A DNA stretch of 27,729 bases from CAVYPR01 sp052145775 (GTDB lineage: Bacteria; Actinomycetota; Acidimicrobiia; Acidimicrobiales; RAAP-2), in assembly GCA_052145775.1 (NCBI GenBank), contig JBKQNY010000089.1:1-27729 (forward strand), written 5' to 3'. Shown piece by piece: positions 1-8,986 of this stretch. Every line of letters starts with the position of its first letter. The stretch's first letter is position 1. Below the pieces are notes generated by a model. It worked only from the letters and a program-made list of their open reading frames with translations. It made no database searches and was not told the origin of the DNA. The translations under genes were made by a program, and so were the position numbers.

Positions 1-3000
1 TACACCATCAAGGCGTCGACCTGCTCAGGGCTCAGCGCCACCACAGGGGACTACTCCTTCACCTACGCCGCCAAGGCCACAGGGTTCGCCGTGACAAAGG
101 CCACCATCGCCGTCACCCTCTACGTAGACGGCACGAACGGGACCGTCACTACCGGCTGCACCTCTCCAGGCAAAGGCGCCTGCCAGACCGTCCAGGAGGG
201 AGTCACCGCGGCCGAGACCTACACCGACACCAACGTGACGGTCGTGGTGGCGGCGGGGACCTACGACGAAGACGACACGATCGACGTTCCTTCGGGTGAC
301 ACCCTCATAGTCCAAGGAGCAAGCGCTTCTACCACGACGGTCAAAGGCGGCAACAGCAGCTCGGTCTTCAGCATCTCCGCCGGCACGGTGACCATCGACG
401 GCTTGACCATCACCGATGGGAGCGCCCTCCACGGCGGCGGGGTCTTCAACGACGGCACCGCCACCCTGACTGACGACACGGTCACGAACGATTCGACCCC
501 CTTGGGCGGCCAAGGCGGCGGGGTCTACAACCAGGGCACCGCCACGCTGACCGACGACACCCTCTCGGAGGACGGGGCCAGCTATTACGGCGGCGGAGTC
601 TTCAATCTCGGCACCGCCACCCTGACCGACGACACGATCACACATGACTCGACCACGTTGGACACAACCGGCTTCTGGGGCGGCGGTGTCTTCAACTCCG
701 GCACCGCCACGCTGACCGACGACACCATCTCAGGGGACTCATCACTCAACGGCGGCGGTGTCTTCAACTTTGACGGCGGCACAGCCACCCTGACCGACGA
801 CACAGTCTCGAACGACTCGGCAGTGGGCGGCGACGGTGGCGGGGTCAATAACTACGGCACGTTAACCCTGACGGACGACACTCTCTCTGGGGACACGGCG
901 TCTGGCGGGGGGATCCACATCTTCGGCGGCGGGGTCTACAACGCCTCCACCGCCACCTTGACCGACGACACCCTCTCGGAGGACACGGCGCTTGACTACG
1001 GCGGCGGGGTCTACAACGTCGCCACAGCCACCGCCACCCTGACCGACGACACCCTCTTAGGGGACTTCGCGACACTCGGTGGCGGCGGGGTCTCCAACGG
1101 CACCGGCGGCGGGATCACCATATCTAACTCCATCCTCGATCAGGCAGCGTGTTCGGGCACCATCTCAGATGGCGGCTACAACGTGGAGTCCGATGACTCC
1201 TGTAGCTTCGGATTGACCGATGTCGTGGACAGCTCGAACATCAACCTCACAACCTCGCTGGCGGCGAACGGCTCGAGCGGGCCTGAGACTCTTGCCATCA
1301 CGAGCGACAGCTCGGCCTTCGAAGAGGTTCCCCCGGCCAACTGCGGTGTCACTACCGACGAGAGAGGTGATCCCCGTCCCGGTGTTTCGGGGGAGGATTG
1401 CGACGCTGGGGCTTTTGAGTTTCAGGCCGACACCGTCGCCTTCAACGCCGAGGACCCCGGCGTAGGCGCCGTCCCATCGATGATCGGACCCGCCGGCAGC
1501 GCCATCACACTGCCCGGCGCCCCCACCTATTCGGGCTACGCCTTTGACGGCTGGTTCATCGCCAGTTCGGGTGGAAGTGCGCTCACCTCGCCCTACACGA
1601 TCCCCTCAGGCGGCATCACCCTCTACGCCCAGTGGACCGAGAACACCGCCCCGCCGGTCTTCACGGCCGACTCCCCTCTGACCGTGGCCGCCGCCGGTAC
1701 CCCGTACCCCTACACCTTCGTCGCCTCGGGGAACCCCGCGCCCACCTACTCGCTCGTCGGGCAGCCGTCCTGGCTATCGATCGACCCGACCACCGGGACG
1801 CTCTCGGGCACAGTGCCGGCCGGGACGACTGGATTCTCCTACTCGGTGATGGCGACAAACGGGATCACACCGCCGGCCAGTGCCGGGCCATTTGACGTCA
1901 ACGTCCCCGAGGCGCCGGCCTTCGCGACCGACTCCCCGCCTACGACCGGCGTAGTGGGCCACTCCTACGCCTACACCTTCGTCGCCTCGGGTAACCCCAC
2001 CCCCACTTACTCCCTGAGCGGTGCGCCCGCCTGGCTCTCTATCGACGCATCGACCGGCGGCGTGTCGGGCACCCCACCGACGGGGATCACCTCGTTCTCC
2101 TACTCAGTGAAGGCGACGAACGGGGTCACACCGCCGGCAACTGCCGGGCCCTTCACAGTCACGGTGCACTCGCCGCCGGCCTTCACCACCGACTCCCCGC
2201 CGACCGAGGCCACCGTCGGGAAGTCCTACAGCTACACCTTCGTGGCCTCGGGCAACCCAACGCCCAGCTACTCACTCAGCGGAGCGCCGACATGGCTCTC
2301 GATCAACGCCAGCACGGGGGCCGTCTCGGGGACCCCACCGGCGAAGACCACCACATTCAGCTACGAGGTCGAGGCCACGAACGGAGTCACACCACCGGCC
2401 ACCGCCGGGCCGTTCTCAGTCACCGCGTACACCCTCCCCGCCACCCCGACCGGGGTGACGGCCTCCACCGGGGTGACCTCGGCGACGGTCTCTTGGTCTG
2501 AGCCGGCCACCGGCGGCACGCCGACGTCGTTCACCATCCACTCGATGCCGTCGGTCACCGCGGTGGTGGCACCCGCCACAGCCACCTCGGCCAAGGTGTC
2601 GGGGCTGAAGGCGGGAACCTCCTACACCTTCACGGTGACCGCGACGAACCCCGGCGGGACATCTGCGGCGTCGACACCGTCGAATGCTGTGGTGCCGACG
2701 TCGGTGGCGCCCGAGGGCACAAAGAGCTCTTCGGGGACCGACCCGTCGGCCACAACCCAGAAGTCCTCGGTCACCGTCAAGGCCTCGTCGAGCGGCACAG
2801 GGACGCTGACCGTGTCGACCTACCCGTCGGACCCCGTCGCTGCCTTCTCGAGCGGGACAACCTACTTTGACGTCCACACCGCGCCCGGTGGCTCCTTCAG
2901 TGCGGTCACCGTCACCGTGTGCGGCCTCAAATCGGGACAGACCCTCTCGTGGTGGAACCCCGCGGCCCAGTCCTGGCAGAAGGTATCCCCCCAGAGTGCG

Positions 3001-3936
3001 GTCAATGCGACAGGGTGCATCACCGCCAGCCTCTCGGGGTCCTCGAGCCCGACCGTCGCCCAGCTCGTCGGCACGGTCTTCGCCACCACCAAGGCCCCCA
3101 CACCGACGACAACAAAGACGCCTCCTCCCCCGCCTCCCGCCCCCAAGACCGCCGGCTACGACATGGTGGGCTCCGATGGCGGGGTCTTCGTCTTCCCCAC
3201 GGGCCAGTCCGGCGGGTACTTCGGCTCTCTCCCTGGGCTGGGAGTGAACGTCCACAACATCGTGGGCATGGTGCCCACCACTACGGACCAGGGCTACTTC
3301 CTGGTCGGGTCGGACGGAGGAGTGTTTGCCTTCGGCAACGCCCCGTTCCTGGGCTCACTGCCCGGTGAACACGTCGTCCTAGCCCAGCCCGTCACCGGCA
3401 TCGTCGCCGCCGACACAGACAGGGGTTACTTCCTCGTCGGACGTGATGGAGGCGTCTTCGCCTTCGGCACAGTCCCGTTCCTGGGGTCGCTGCCGGGGAG
3501 GGGAATCCAGGCAAACAACATCATCGGCATCGCCTCAACCCCCTCGGGCAATGGCTACTGGCTCGTCTCAGCGACAGGGACCGTCTATGGGTTTGGGGCT
3601 GCCCAGGGCCTTGGCACAGCCAAGGGGACCTCCTCACCAGTCTCGGCCATCGCCGGAACGCCCACAGGTGGCGGGTACTGGATCACGACCCAGAATGGGA
3701 CCGTGTATCCCTTTGGCAACGCCAAGAAGCCATCGCCGGGCACATTGCCCGCTATCGGAGTCCCCCCCGCCCACCCGGTGATCGGGATCGTCCACACTGC
3801 CGACACAGGTGGGTACTGGCTGATCGGATCGGACGGGGGCATCTTCGCCTTCGGTGACGCCGGCTTCGTGGGGAGCCTCCCAGGGGTCACAGTGCACGTC
3901 ACCGACGTCGTAGGGGCGGTTCCAACGACGGGGTGA
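1..3936 (+). CDS. Modular secreted surface protein, 5' end outside the window
   Basis: The frame is open from base 1 to a TGA at 3934-3936, so at least 1311 residues are present and the start lies upstream. The GTG at 91 is internal. Domains in order, in window codons: beta-helix opening with a VVVAAGTY segment (about 45-140); nine GGGV[FY]N...TATLTDDT rungs (145-367); a C-terminal DERGDPRP...CDAGAFE motif as in choice-of-anchor-Q proteins (about 455-472); InlB B-repeat-like segment ending GITLYAQW (476-547); three 87-residue He_PIG/cadherin-like repeats (551-809); fibronectin III (about 811-900); an unassigned beta domain with two cysteines; a proline/threonine linker (about 1030-1049); six GY[FW]LVGSDGG repeats (1052-1311). 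No LPXTG motif or C-terminal membrane helix is seen. The protein is probably extracellular and adhesive or glycan-binding; this is inference. It stops at a repeat boundary, so the end may be natural or truncated. Confidence 0.85.
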   Translation, partial: YTIKASTCSGLSATTGDYSFTYAAKATGFAVTKATIAVTLYVDGTNGTVTTGCTSPGKGACQTVQEGVTAAETYTDTNVTVVVAAGTYDEDDTIDVPSGDTLIVQGASASTTTVKGGNSSSVFSISAGTVTIDGLTITDGSALHGGGVFNDGTATLTDDTVTNDSTPLGGQGGGVYNQGTATLTDDTLSEDGASYYGGGVFNLGTATLTDDTITHDSTTLDTTGFWGGGVFNSGTATLTDDTISGDSSLNGGGVFNFDGGTATLTDDTVSNDSAVGGDGGGVNNYGTLTLTDDTLSGDTASGGGIHIFGGGVYNASTATLTDDTLSEDTALDYGGGVYNVATATATLTDDTLLGDFATLGGGGVSNGTGGGITISNSILDQAACSGTISDGGYNVESDDSCSFGLTDVVDSSNINLTTSLAANGSSGPETLAITSDSSAFEEVPPANCGVTTDERGDPRPGVSGEDCDAGAFEFQADTVAFNAEDPGVGAVPSMIGPAGSAITLPGAPTYSGYAFDGWFIASSGGSALTSPYTIPSGGITLYAQWTENTAPPVFTADSPLTVAAAGTPYPYTFVASGNPAPTYSLVGQPSWLSIDPTTGTLSGTVPAGTTGFSYSVMATNGITPPASAGPFDVNVPEAPAFATDSPPTTGVVGHSYAYTFVASGNPTPTYSLSGAPAWLSIDASTGGVSGTPPTGITSFSYSVKATNGVTPPATAGPFTVTVHSPPAFTTDSPPTEATVGKSYSYTFVASGNPTPSYSLSGAPTWLSINASTGAVSGTPPAKTTTFSYEVEATNGVTPPATAGPFSVTAYTLPATPTGVTASTGVTSATVSWSEPATGGTPTSFTIHSMPSVTAVVAPATATSAKVSGLKAGTSYTFTVTATNPGGTSAASTPSNAVVPTSVAPEGTKSSSGTDPSATTQKSSVTVKASSSGTGTLTVSTYPSDPVAAFSSGTTYFDVHTAPGGSFSAVTVTVCGLKSGQTLSWWNPAAQSWQKVSPQSAVNATGCITASLSGSSSPTVAQLVGTVFATTKAPTPTTTKTPPPPPPAPKTAGYDMVGSDGGVFVFPTGQSGGYFGSLPGLGVNVHNIVGMVPTTTDQGYFLVGSDGGVFAFGNAPFLGSLPGEHVVLAQPVTGIVAADTDRGYFLVGRDGGVFAFGTVPFLGSLPGRGIQANNIIGIASTPSGNGYWLVSATGTVYGFGAAQGLGTAKGTSSPVSAIAGTPTGGGYWITTQNGTVYPFGNAKKPSPGTLPAIGVPPAHPVIGIVHTADTGGYWLIGSDGGIFAFGDAGFVGSLPGVTVHVTDVVGAVPTTG
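433..1101 (+). repeat. Beta-helix rungs, nine GGGVxN repeats
   Basis: Nine tandem units of about 24-30 codons begin with GGGV followed by F, Y, N or S and N, and most continue with GTATLTDDT. The first starts at 433 and the last at 1081. Period and sequence fit rungs of a right-handed parallel beta-helix. The last rung runs into the domain with the CDAGAFE end motif. Confidence 0.8.
1651..2427 (+). repeat. Three He_PIG/cadherin-like repeats
   Basis: Three tandem 261-bp (87-codon) units start near 1651, 1912 and 2170. Each carries F.TDSP or FTADSP, YTFVASGNP.P.YSL, WLSI, TG..SGT and FSYSV.ATNG or a close variant (the third has FSYEVEATNG). These are the hallmarks of putative Ig/dystroglycan-type cadherin repeats, which usually act as spacers in exported proteins. 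Confidence 0.8.
3154..3933 (+). repeat. Six GYWLVGSDGG-type propeller repeats
   Basis: Repeats start at 3154, 3292, 3424, 3553, 3673 and 3811, each with GY[DFW] followed by a hydrophobic pair, a DGG or NGT turn, and FAFG or a variant. Most end FLGSLPG plus a VVG/IIGI strand. Repeats 4 and 5 are degenerate. This family is frequent in Acidimicrobiia secreted proteins and is probably a beta-propeller. The array stops at VPTTG, exactly where the next GY would begin. Confidence 0.8.
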
Positions 3937-4046
3937 GGGGGCGTCATTCCAGATCAGTGGGCTAGACAGCGGGGGTGTGCACCGTATCGGTCGAGGTCAG
4001 ACGGGGTTTCGAAGGTCCGCCCGTGCCTTAGTTGCCCATTGGGGGA

Positions 4047-4307
4047 GACATGGGATTACCGAACCTTCAGCTTTGCCAACACGGCCCAGCTCTCGTCGAC
4101 CACCACCACCGTGTGGACACCGCCGGCCCCGTTGCCGGAGGCCTGCCGGGCCAACGTCGCCTGCAACCAGGCGGTGGCACACGCCATCTGCACCCCGAGA
4201 GCGGCCGAGTTGTAGAGAGCCGAGAGGTCGAGTACCACCAGGGGGCCCGAAAGGTCCAAACCGGCCGTCGTGGGACCGTCGAACATCCCGCGCAGATCGC
4301 CGTGGAC
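4047..4307. repeat. Direct repeat copy 1 (VirB4 fragment)
   Basis: This segment aligns without net gaps to 11699-11959, a constant offset of 7652 bp. A manual base-by-base comparison gives about 47 mismatches in 261 bp, roughly 82% identity. Both copies end at the same junction, GACATGGGATT on the plus strand, beyond which similarity fades quickly. Confidence 0.85.
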
Positions 4308-5129
4308 CAGTCGACGCAGCTCGAGGGCCACGTCCCTGCCGTCCTCCAATAAGGTCGCCCGTTCGGTGCGGATTGCCCTAGCGGCAGCTGCCGTTGGCTC
4401 GAGCATCGCCTCGACCACTACCGGCAGAGTGGGCACGTGGCCAGCGGATCCGACGGTGGCCAGGGCCAGGTCGACAGCGACGCGCTCGCGGGGGAGGAGC
4501 CCCCGGCCGAGGCAGGCGGCGGCCAGCGAGGCCAGCAGCTCGACCTGGCGTCCGTCGGCACTGTCGTTTCCCGTCGTCGGCTCGCCACCTGGCCCCGGGT
4601 CGAGCGGGTTGAGGCGGACCGACCCGCCGGGGCGCAAGGCGATCGGGGCCGTCCCCCAGGCGTCGGCCAGGGCGCCGTACTCTCCCTTGGGATCGACCAC
4701 CCAGGCCCGCCGGCCGAACACCGCCTGTCGCCAGAGATAGGTCTTCACAAAGGCGCTCTTGCCACGGCCGATCTGACCGAAGACGATCATGTTCGGGTTG
4801 GAGACAATCCCCTGGGCGTAGAGCTCGAAGGGGTCGTAGACGAAGGAGCCGCCCAAGAGATCGTGGCCGATCAGGACCCCGCGGTGGCCGAGCCCGGACT
4901 CGGCGACGAGCGGGTAGGCGGCGCCGAGGTTGCGGGTGGTCAGCTGGTGGGCCGGGACTCTGGGGTCGGAGCGGGGCCCGCTCGAGAGGAGAGACGGCAC
5001 CTGGTTCACCGGCCCCAGTGCACGTGGTGACCGCAGGCGTTCAGGAGAGCTGTCGTCATCAACCCGGAATGGTCCGAACCACCGGCGGCAGCGCGCCCTC
5101 GATCCGCCCCTTCCCTGCGCCCGCCGCAA
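4056..5129 (-). pseudogene. VirB4/TraC-like conjugation ATPase, 3'-truncated
   Basis: This 357-codon frame carries the motor ATPase of actinobacterial type IV secretion/conjugation systems. Visible motifs are Walker A GQIGRGKS (residues 118-125), the following KTYLWRQ and VVDPKGEYG segments, and Walker B VVVVDESW near 341-348. Related proteins continue for more than 100 residues after Walker B with an LxVARWLQ-type helicase lobe. Here the frame ends six residues later at KLKVR, so the enzyme should be inactive. Homology starts near GPVNQVP (residue 39), and the 38 residues before it look like non-coding read-through, so the true start is uncertain. No other conjugation gene adjoins it; the gene faces the end of the modular protein across 119 bp. 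It is probably a relic of an integrative element. Confidence 0.75.
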
Positions 5130-5338
5130 CGGGCCCAGCCCGCAGGGCGCCTGGGATCGGTAGTCGCCGCAGTCCTTGGGAGCTTTGCGGGATCAGCCAG
5201 AGGATCCCGACCCGTCCCGCCCTCGTCGAACCAAGATCCTCGGAAGTCGGATCAACCAGTACCGGCTCGTAGCGTGACCTGGTCAGATGGGGATCTCGGC
5301 GCCCGCAGCCGGGGCTGGAGCGACAGCAGAGCGCTGCT

Positions 5339-5893
5339 TTATCGCGGCGTGGCGTGCGCCGAATCGGCTTTTGGCTTCAGCGCAGCTCGCCGACCCTTGC
5401 TCGTCGCTGATTCGCTGGTCACCTGCTCGCCACGTGGCCAGCGGTGCGAGTCGGTCGGCACGACAGCCCGGCCCTCGGCCAACGCACGGTCGTCGGCCGC
5501 CACCCGGGCCAGCGTGGCGGCTTCGAGCTGCGCGCACAGCGCGGACCGGGCCGAGGACCAGACCCAGTGGAGCGCGCACACTTCGTCCCAGTGGCACGGT
5601 CCGCCCCGTAAGGCGCAATCGACCGCATCAAAGGGCCCCTCCAGCACCTCGACGATCTCCAGGATGGTGATCGACTCCGCGTCGCGAGCAAGGGCATGAC
5701 CACCGTTGGGACCTGGGCGCGAGATCACGAGCCGGGAGCGGTGCAGTTCCTGGAGCACCTGTTGCAAGAAGCCGGTCGGGATGTCCATGGCCGACCCGAT
5801 GTCATCGGCCTTGACAAGCGCACCGTCGGCGTTTGCGAGGTGGATCATCGCTCGGATGCCGTAGTCGGTGCGGCGAGTTGGGACGAGTTTCAT
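5339..5893 (-). CDS. Rrf2-family transcriptional regulator with three cysteines
   Basis: This 184-residue protein has an N-terminal winged helix typical of Rrf2 regulators: DYGIRAMIHLA near residue 10, GFLQQVLQEL at 41-50, and SRPGPNGGHALAR at 58-70 as the wing. Cys93, Cys100 and Cys106 sit in DCALRGGPCHWDEVC, the position used for iron-sulfur binding in IscR, NsrR and RsrR. A redox- or NO-sensitive cluster is therefore likely, by family knowledge. ATG at 5893 is preceded by GGAAGG. The gene lies 40 bp downstream of the monooxygenase on the same strand and is probably the last gene of that operon, which suggests autoregulation of the catabolic genes. The last 60 residues are low-complexity and basic, without a recognised domain. 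Confidence 0.85.
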   Translation of the reverse strand: MKLVPTRRTDYGIRAMIHLANADGALVKADDIGSAMDIPTGFLQQVLQELHRSRLVISRPGPNGGHALARDAESITILEIVEVLEGPFDAVDCALRGGPCHWDEVCALHWVWSSARSALCAQLEAATLARVAADDRALAEGRAVVPTDSHRWPRGEQVTSESATSKGRRAALKPKADSAHATPR

Positions 5894-5933
5894 GTCCTTC
5901 CAACGGATCGCGCTTGAGGGCGCGGGCGCTCCC

Positions 5934-7784
5934 CTATCCGGTCGAGGACGACGGCAGCACAGCGCATCTGAGATCCAGGCCCTCCAGCTTACCGGCCTCC
6001 AGCCACTGCTCGAGGATCTCCCGGTAGCCGAACCAGTCCCCCAGTCCTCTCCCGTAGTTTCCGTTGCGGGGGTTCAATTGCTCCGGATGGCCCTCGTTGT
6101 TGATACGCGACGGCGTGCAGGCGGACATGAAGGCGCTGGTGTCGACGAAGGAATCGACGATCTTCTGCGTCCAGTCCTCCTCGGCATCGGCGCTCACATC
6201 GAAGACCTCGACGCCCTGCTCTTGGAGGAGCCCAACGGCTCGGCCCACGAACTCGCCGCCCAGGAGGGCAAGCTGCGTGTAGTTGACCGTCACCACCGCC
6301 TGCTGACCGGGCGCAGGCATGGCGAACATGTTCGGGAAGCCGCGGGACATCATGCCGAACAGGCTGGCTGCGCCGTCGGCCCACTTCTCCGCCAGGCTCA
6401 CGCCGCCCCGGCCGACGATCTCGTGGCCGGCTCGACGGTACAAGGGGGTGAGCTCGGGCTCGAAGCCGGTGGCGTAGACGATGCAGGCGACCTCGTACTC
6501 CTTGCCGTCCACGACAAGGCCGTGCTCGGTGACCTGCTCGATCCCGGCGGGGCAGTCGACCAGCGTGACGTTCGGGTTGTTGAAGGCCTGCAGGAACTCG
6601 TCGTGCCAGCATGGCCGCTTGCAGACGTACCGGTAGTAAGGCTTCAGGATCTCGGCCGTGACCGGGTCGGCCACCAGCTCTTCGACCCGGTGCCGGTGCT
6701 CCTCCATGATCCGGTCGTCGAGCTCCTCGGCGCTGCGCTGGTACTCCTCTGCCGTCATGCCCGGCTTGCGCGGTGGGTGCTGCAACACGGCGTAGTGGTG
6801 CGTCCACCCGTCGTCCACCAGGTCAACGTCGACCGGTCGACCCATGATGATCGCCTGGAAGTTGTCCATACGGGCCTTCTGCCAGCCCGGTTCCAGCGTG
6901 CTGGCGAACTCGGGGTCGGTAGGCCGGTTGCCACGGACGCCGACGGTCGTCGGCGTGCGCTGGAACACGAAGAGGCGCTTGGCCGACCGGGCCAGCGGCG
7001 CCACGCACTGGATGGCGCTCCCCCCGGTGCCGACGAGGGCGACGACCTTGTCTCCGAGCTCGGTGAGAGGCTCGTTGGGACCGCCGCCGGTGTAGTCGTA
7101 GTCCCATCTCGAGGTGTGGAACGACTGTCCGGCAAAATCCGCCATGCCGGGGATGGCCGGCAGCTTCATCAGGTTGAGCATGCCAACGGCCAGCACGTAC
7201 CACCGAGCGCCGAATTCATCCCCCCGGTCGGTGTGGATCCGCCAGTTCGCCGCCTCATCGTCCCACTCGGCCCGGGTCACTCCGGTGTGGAACAGCGCGC
7301 CGGTCTCGAGTTCGTAGCGCTCCGAGATGGCCTGGAGGTGGCCGAGTATCTCCCCGCCGGACACGTAGCGCTGGGTGGGGATGTACCCGAGCTCCTCAAG
7401 CATCGGAAGGTAGATGTACGACTCGACGTCGCACATCAGTCCGGGGTAACGGTTCCAGTACCAGGTGCCCCCGATGCCGCCAGCCTGGTCGATGATACGT
7501 ATCCGCTCGACGCCGGCCTTGCGGAGGTTGACGCCGGCAGCGATGCCGGCGATCCCCCCTCCCACGATGACGACATCCACGTCGTCAACCACCGGCCGGC
7601 GCGCGACCACCGGCGTGAAGGGGTCGTCACGGTAGTGGGCGAAGTGCTCGTCAACCTGCAGGTCACGGATCTCCGCCCGACCCGGGACGAGCCGCTTGTC
7701 GCGTTCGAAGAGGTACTTGGTGCGGACGGCCTCCAGGTCGAGGCCGTCCTCGGTCGGTGACGTACCGGGAGGTGTGCCGGTCAT
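5934..7784 (-). CDS. Baeyer-Villiger-type flavin monooxygenase
   Basis: This is a 616-residue FAD/NADPH monooxygenase. Visible motifs: FAD Rossmann motif VVIVGGGIAGIAAG (GGGIAG 75-80), GGTWYWNRYPG (105-115), the type I Baeyer-Villiger fingerprint FAGQSFHTSRWD (217-228, fits FxGxxxHTxxW), and the NADPH Rossmann motif GTGGSAIQ (252-259). The extended N-terminus of about 70 residues resembles the larger phenylacetone or hydroxyacetophenone monooxygenase group. By family, it inserts one oxygen atom of O2 beside a ketone to give an ester or lactone; the substrate is unknown. Its ATG overlaps the P450 stop in an ATGA (7781-7784), so translation is coupled. Co-expression with a P450 and two amidohydrolases suggests oxidative opening of a cyclic or aryl ketone. 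A simple N-hydroxylating flavin monooxygenase is less likely given the fingerprint. Confidence 0.9.
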   Translation of the reverse strand: MTGTPPGTSPTEDGLDLEAVRTKYLFERDKRLVPGRAEIRDLQVDEHFAHYRDDPFTPVVARRPVVDDVDVVIVGGGIAGIAAGVNLRKAGVERIRIIDQAGGIGGTWYWNRYPGLMCDVESYIYLPMLEELGYIPTQRYVSGGEILGHLQAISERYELETGALFHTGVTRAEWDDEAANWRIHTDRGDEFGARWYVLAVGMLNLMKLPAIPGMADFAGQSFHTSRWDYDYTGGGPNEPLTELGDKVVALVGTGGSAIQCVAPLARSAKRLFVFQRTPTTVGVRGNRPTDPEFASTLEPGWQKARMDNFQAIIMGRPVDVDLVDDGWTHHYAVLQHPPRKPGMTAEEYQRSAEELDDRIMEEHRHRVEELVADPVTAEILKPYYRYVCKRPCWHDEFLQAFNNPNVTLVDCPAGIEQVTEHGLVVDGKEYEVACIVYATGFEPELTPLYRRAGHEIVGRGGVSLAEKWADGAASLFGMMSRGFPNMFAMPAPGQQAVVTVNYTQLALLGGEFVGRAVGLLQEQGVEVFDVSADAEEDWTQKIVDSFVDTSAFMSACTPSRINNEGHPEQLNPRNGNYGRGLGDWFGYREILEQWLEAGKLEGLDLRCAVLPSSSTG

Positions 7785-8986
7785 GTCGGGTCCTTCCTTC
7801 CTCCGAAGACGAGCGGAAGATGATCGATCTCCCGGATCCCCACCGTGTAGGTGAGGTCAACGCCCGGCATCACGCTGTACTCGGGGATCCGGCGGTGCAG
7901 CTCCTCCATGGCCACTCGCAGCTCCCGACGGGCCAGATGCGAGCCGAGGCATCGGTGCGGACCTCCCCCGAAGGCGAAGTGCCGGTTGCCATGGCGTTCG
8001 AAGTCGACCTGGTCGGCGCCGCAGAACGCCCTCTCGTCGGTGTCCGCCGCTCCGAGGACGAGCATCACCCGCGTCCCCGGTTCCAGCTCGACGTCGCCCA
8101 CCGCAGTGGTTCCGGTGACCATGCGGGGCACCACGGTGACCGGCGTGTCGAACCGCAGGAGCTCCTCGACGGCGGCGGTCACCAAGGACGGGTCCTCGAC
8201 CAGTCGACGGCGCTCGGCGGGGTGCGTGGCCAGGCGGGCAACCATGCAGTCGAGCGATGCGGTGACCGTGTCGAGGCCTCCGAGCAGGAACAGGTAGCAG
8301 ATGCCGAGGATCTCGTCGTGGCTGAGGCGCTCACCTTCGATCTCGGCGATGAGGAGCCCGCTCAGAAGGTCGTCCCCTGGAGCACGCCGGCGCTCCTCGA
8401 TGACCGCCCCGAAGTAGGCGTCGATGGCGGCCCCAGCGTGGTCGCGCACCGCCTTGACGGCCTCGGTGTCAAAGGGGTCGTCGACCTCGGGTCGGATGAT
8501 GGTGTTCTTCCAGTCGAGGAACTGATCGAGCTGCTCCAGGGGCAAGCCGAACAGACGCAGGAAGATGGTGCACGGGAACGGCACGGAGAACTCGGCGTGG
8601 AAGTCGCACCCGTCACCGTCGGCGAACCCGTCGAGGAGGCGGCTGGCCAGCTCGCGCAGGGGAGGTTCCATCGCGTCGGTCGCCTTCGGGCTGAATAGGG
8701 GGTCGAGGAGCCTTCGGTAACGGGCATGGTCGGGTGGGTCGACCTGCAGCGGAATGAGCGGCCGAGGGGTACCGAGGTCGATCGGGTCCTCTGCGGAAGA
8801 GAACAGCTCGGGATGGCGCAGGGCCTGCTGGACGTCCGCGTAACCGGAGATGAGCACCAGCGACTCCTCACCGAGGTCGAGCGTCGCCGGCGCGGCTCGC
8901 AGCCGGTCGTACACCGGCCGGGGGTTGGCGGCCGTGCGCGGGTCGAACAGGGCCAGTGCGGCCTCGTCTGCGAGGGAGGCGGTCAC
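7781..8986 (-). CDS. Cytochrome P450
   Basis: This is a 401-residue soluble bacterial class I P450. Landmarks are the I-helix GGLDT (236-240, acid-threonine pair for O2 activation), the K-helix ExxR in EELLR (275-278), and the heme loop FGGGPHRCLG (339-348) with Cys346 as the thiolate ligand. There is no signal peptide or membrane anchor. The start is GTG at 8986, overlapping the upstream amidohydrolase stop as GTGA. It should hydroxylate an organic substrate using electrons from a ferredoxin and reductase. No ferredoxin or reductase gene is present in the operon, so the partner must be encoded elsewhere. The position immediately before the Baeyer-Villiger enzyme suggests it creates or exposes the oxygenated carbon on which that enzyme acts. 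Confidence 0.95.
   Translation of the reverse strand: MTASLADEAALALFDPRTAANPRPVYDRLRAAPATLDLGEESLVLISGYADVQQALRHPELFSSAEDPIDLGTPRPLIPLQVDPPDHARYRRLLDPLFSPKATDAMEPPLRELASRLLDGFADGDGCDFHAEFSVPFPCTIFLRLFGLPLEQLDQFLDWKNTIIRPEVDDPFDTEAVKAVRDHAGAAIDAYFGAVIEERRRAPGDDLLSGLLIAEIEGERLSHDEILGICYLFLLGGLDTVTASLDCMVARLATHPAERRRLVEDPSLVTAAVEELLRFDTPVTVVPRMVTGTTAVGDVELEPGTRVMLVLGAADTDERAFCGADQVDFERHGNRHFAFGGGPHRCLGSHLARRELRVAMEELHRRIPEYSVMPGVDLTYTVGIREIDHLPLVFGGRKDPT

Noticed and set aside
91..93. GTG as the start of the first gene
   Set aside because: The frame is open and protein-like back to base 1 (Ig-like strand before it), and no ribosome site precedes the GTG.
2416..3255. Minus-strand frame of 279 codons
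   Set aside because: It is an arginine/glycine-rich shadow of the modular surface protein.
4056..5129. Functional conjugation system
   Set aside because: The ATPase lacks everything after Walker B, and no other type IV secretion gene is present in the window.
5868..7760. Plus-strand open frame of 630 codons
   Set aside because: It is the antisense of the Baeyer-Villiger monooxygenase, whose motifs and operon overlaps are unambiguous.
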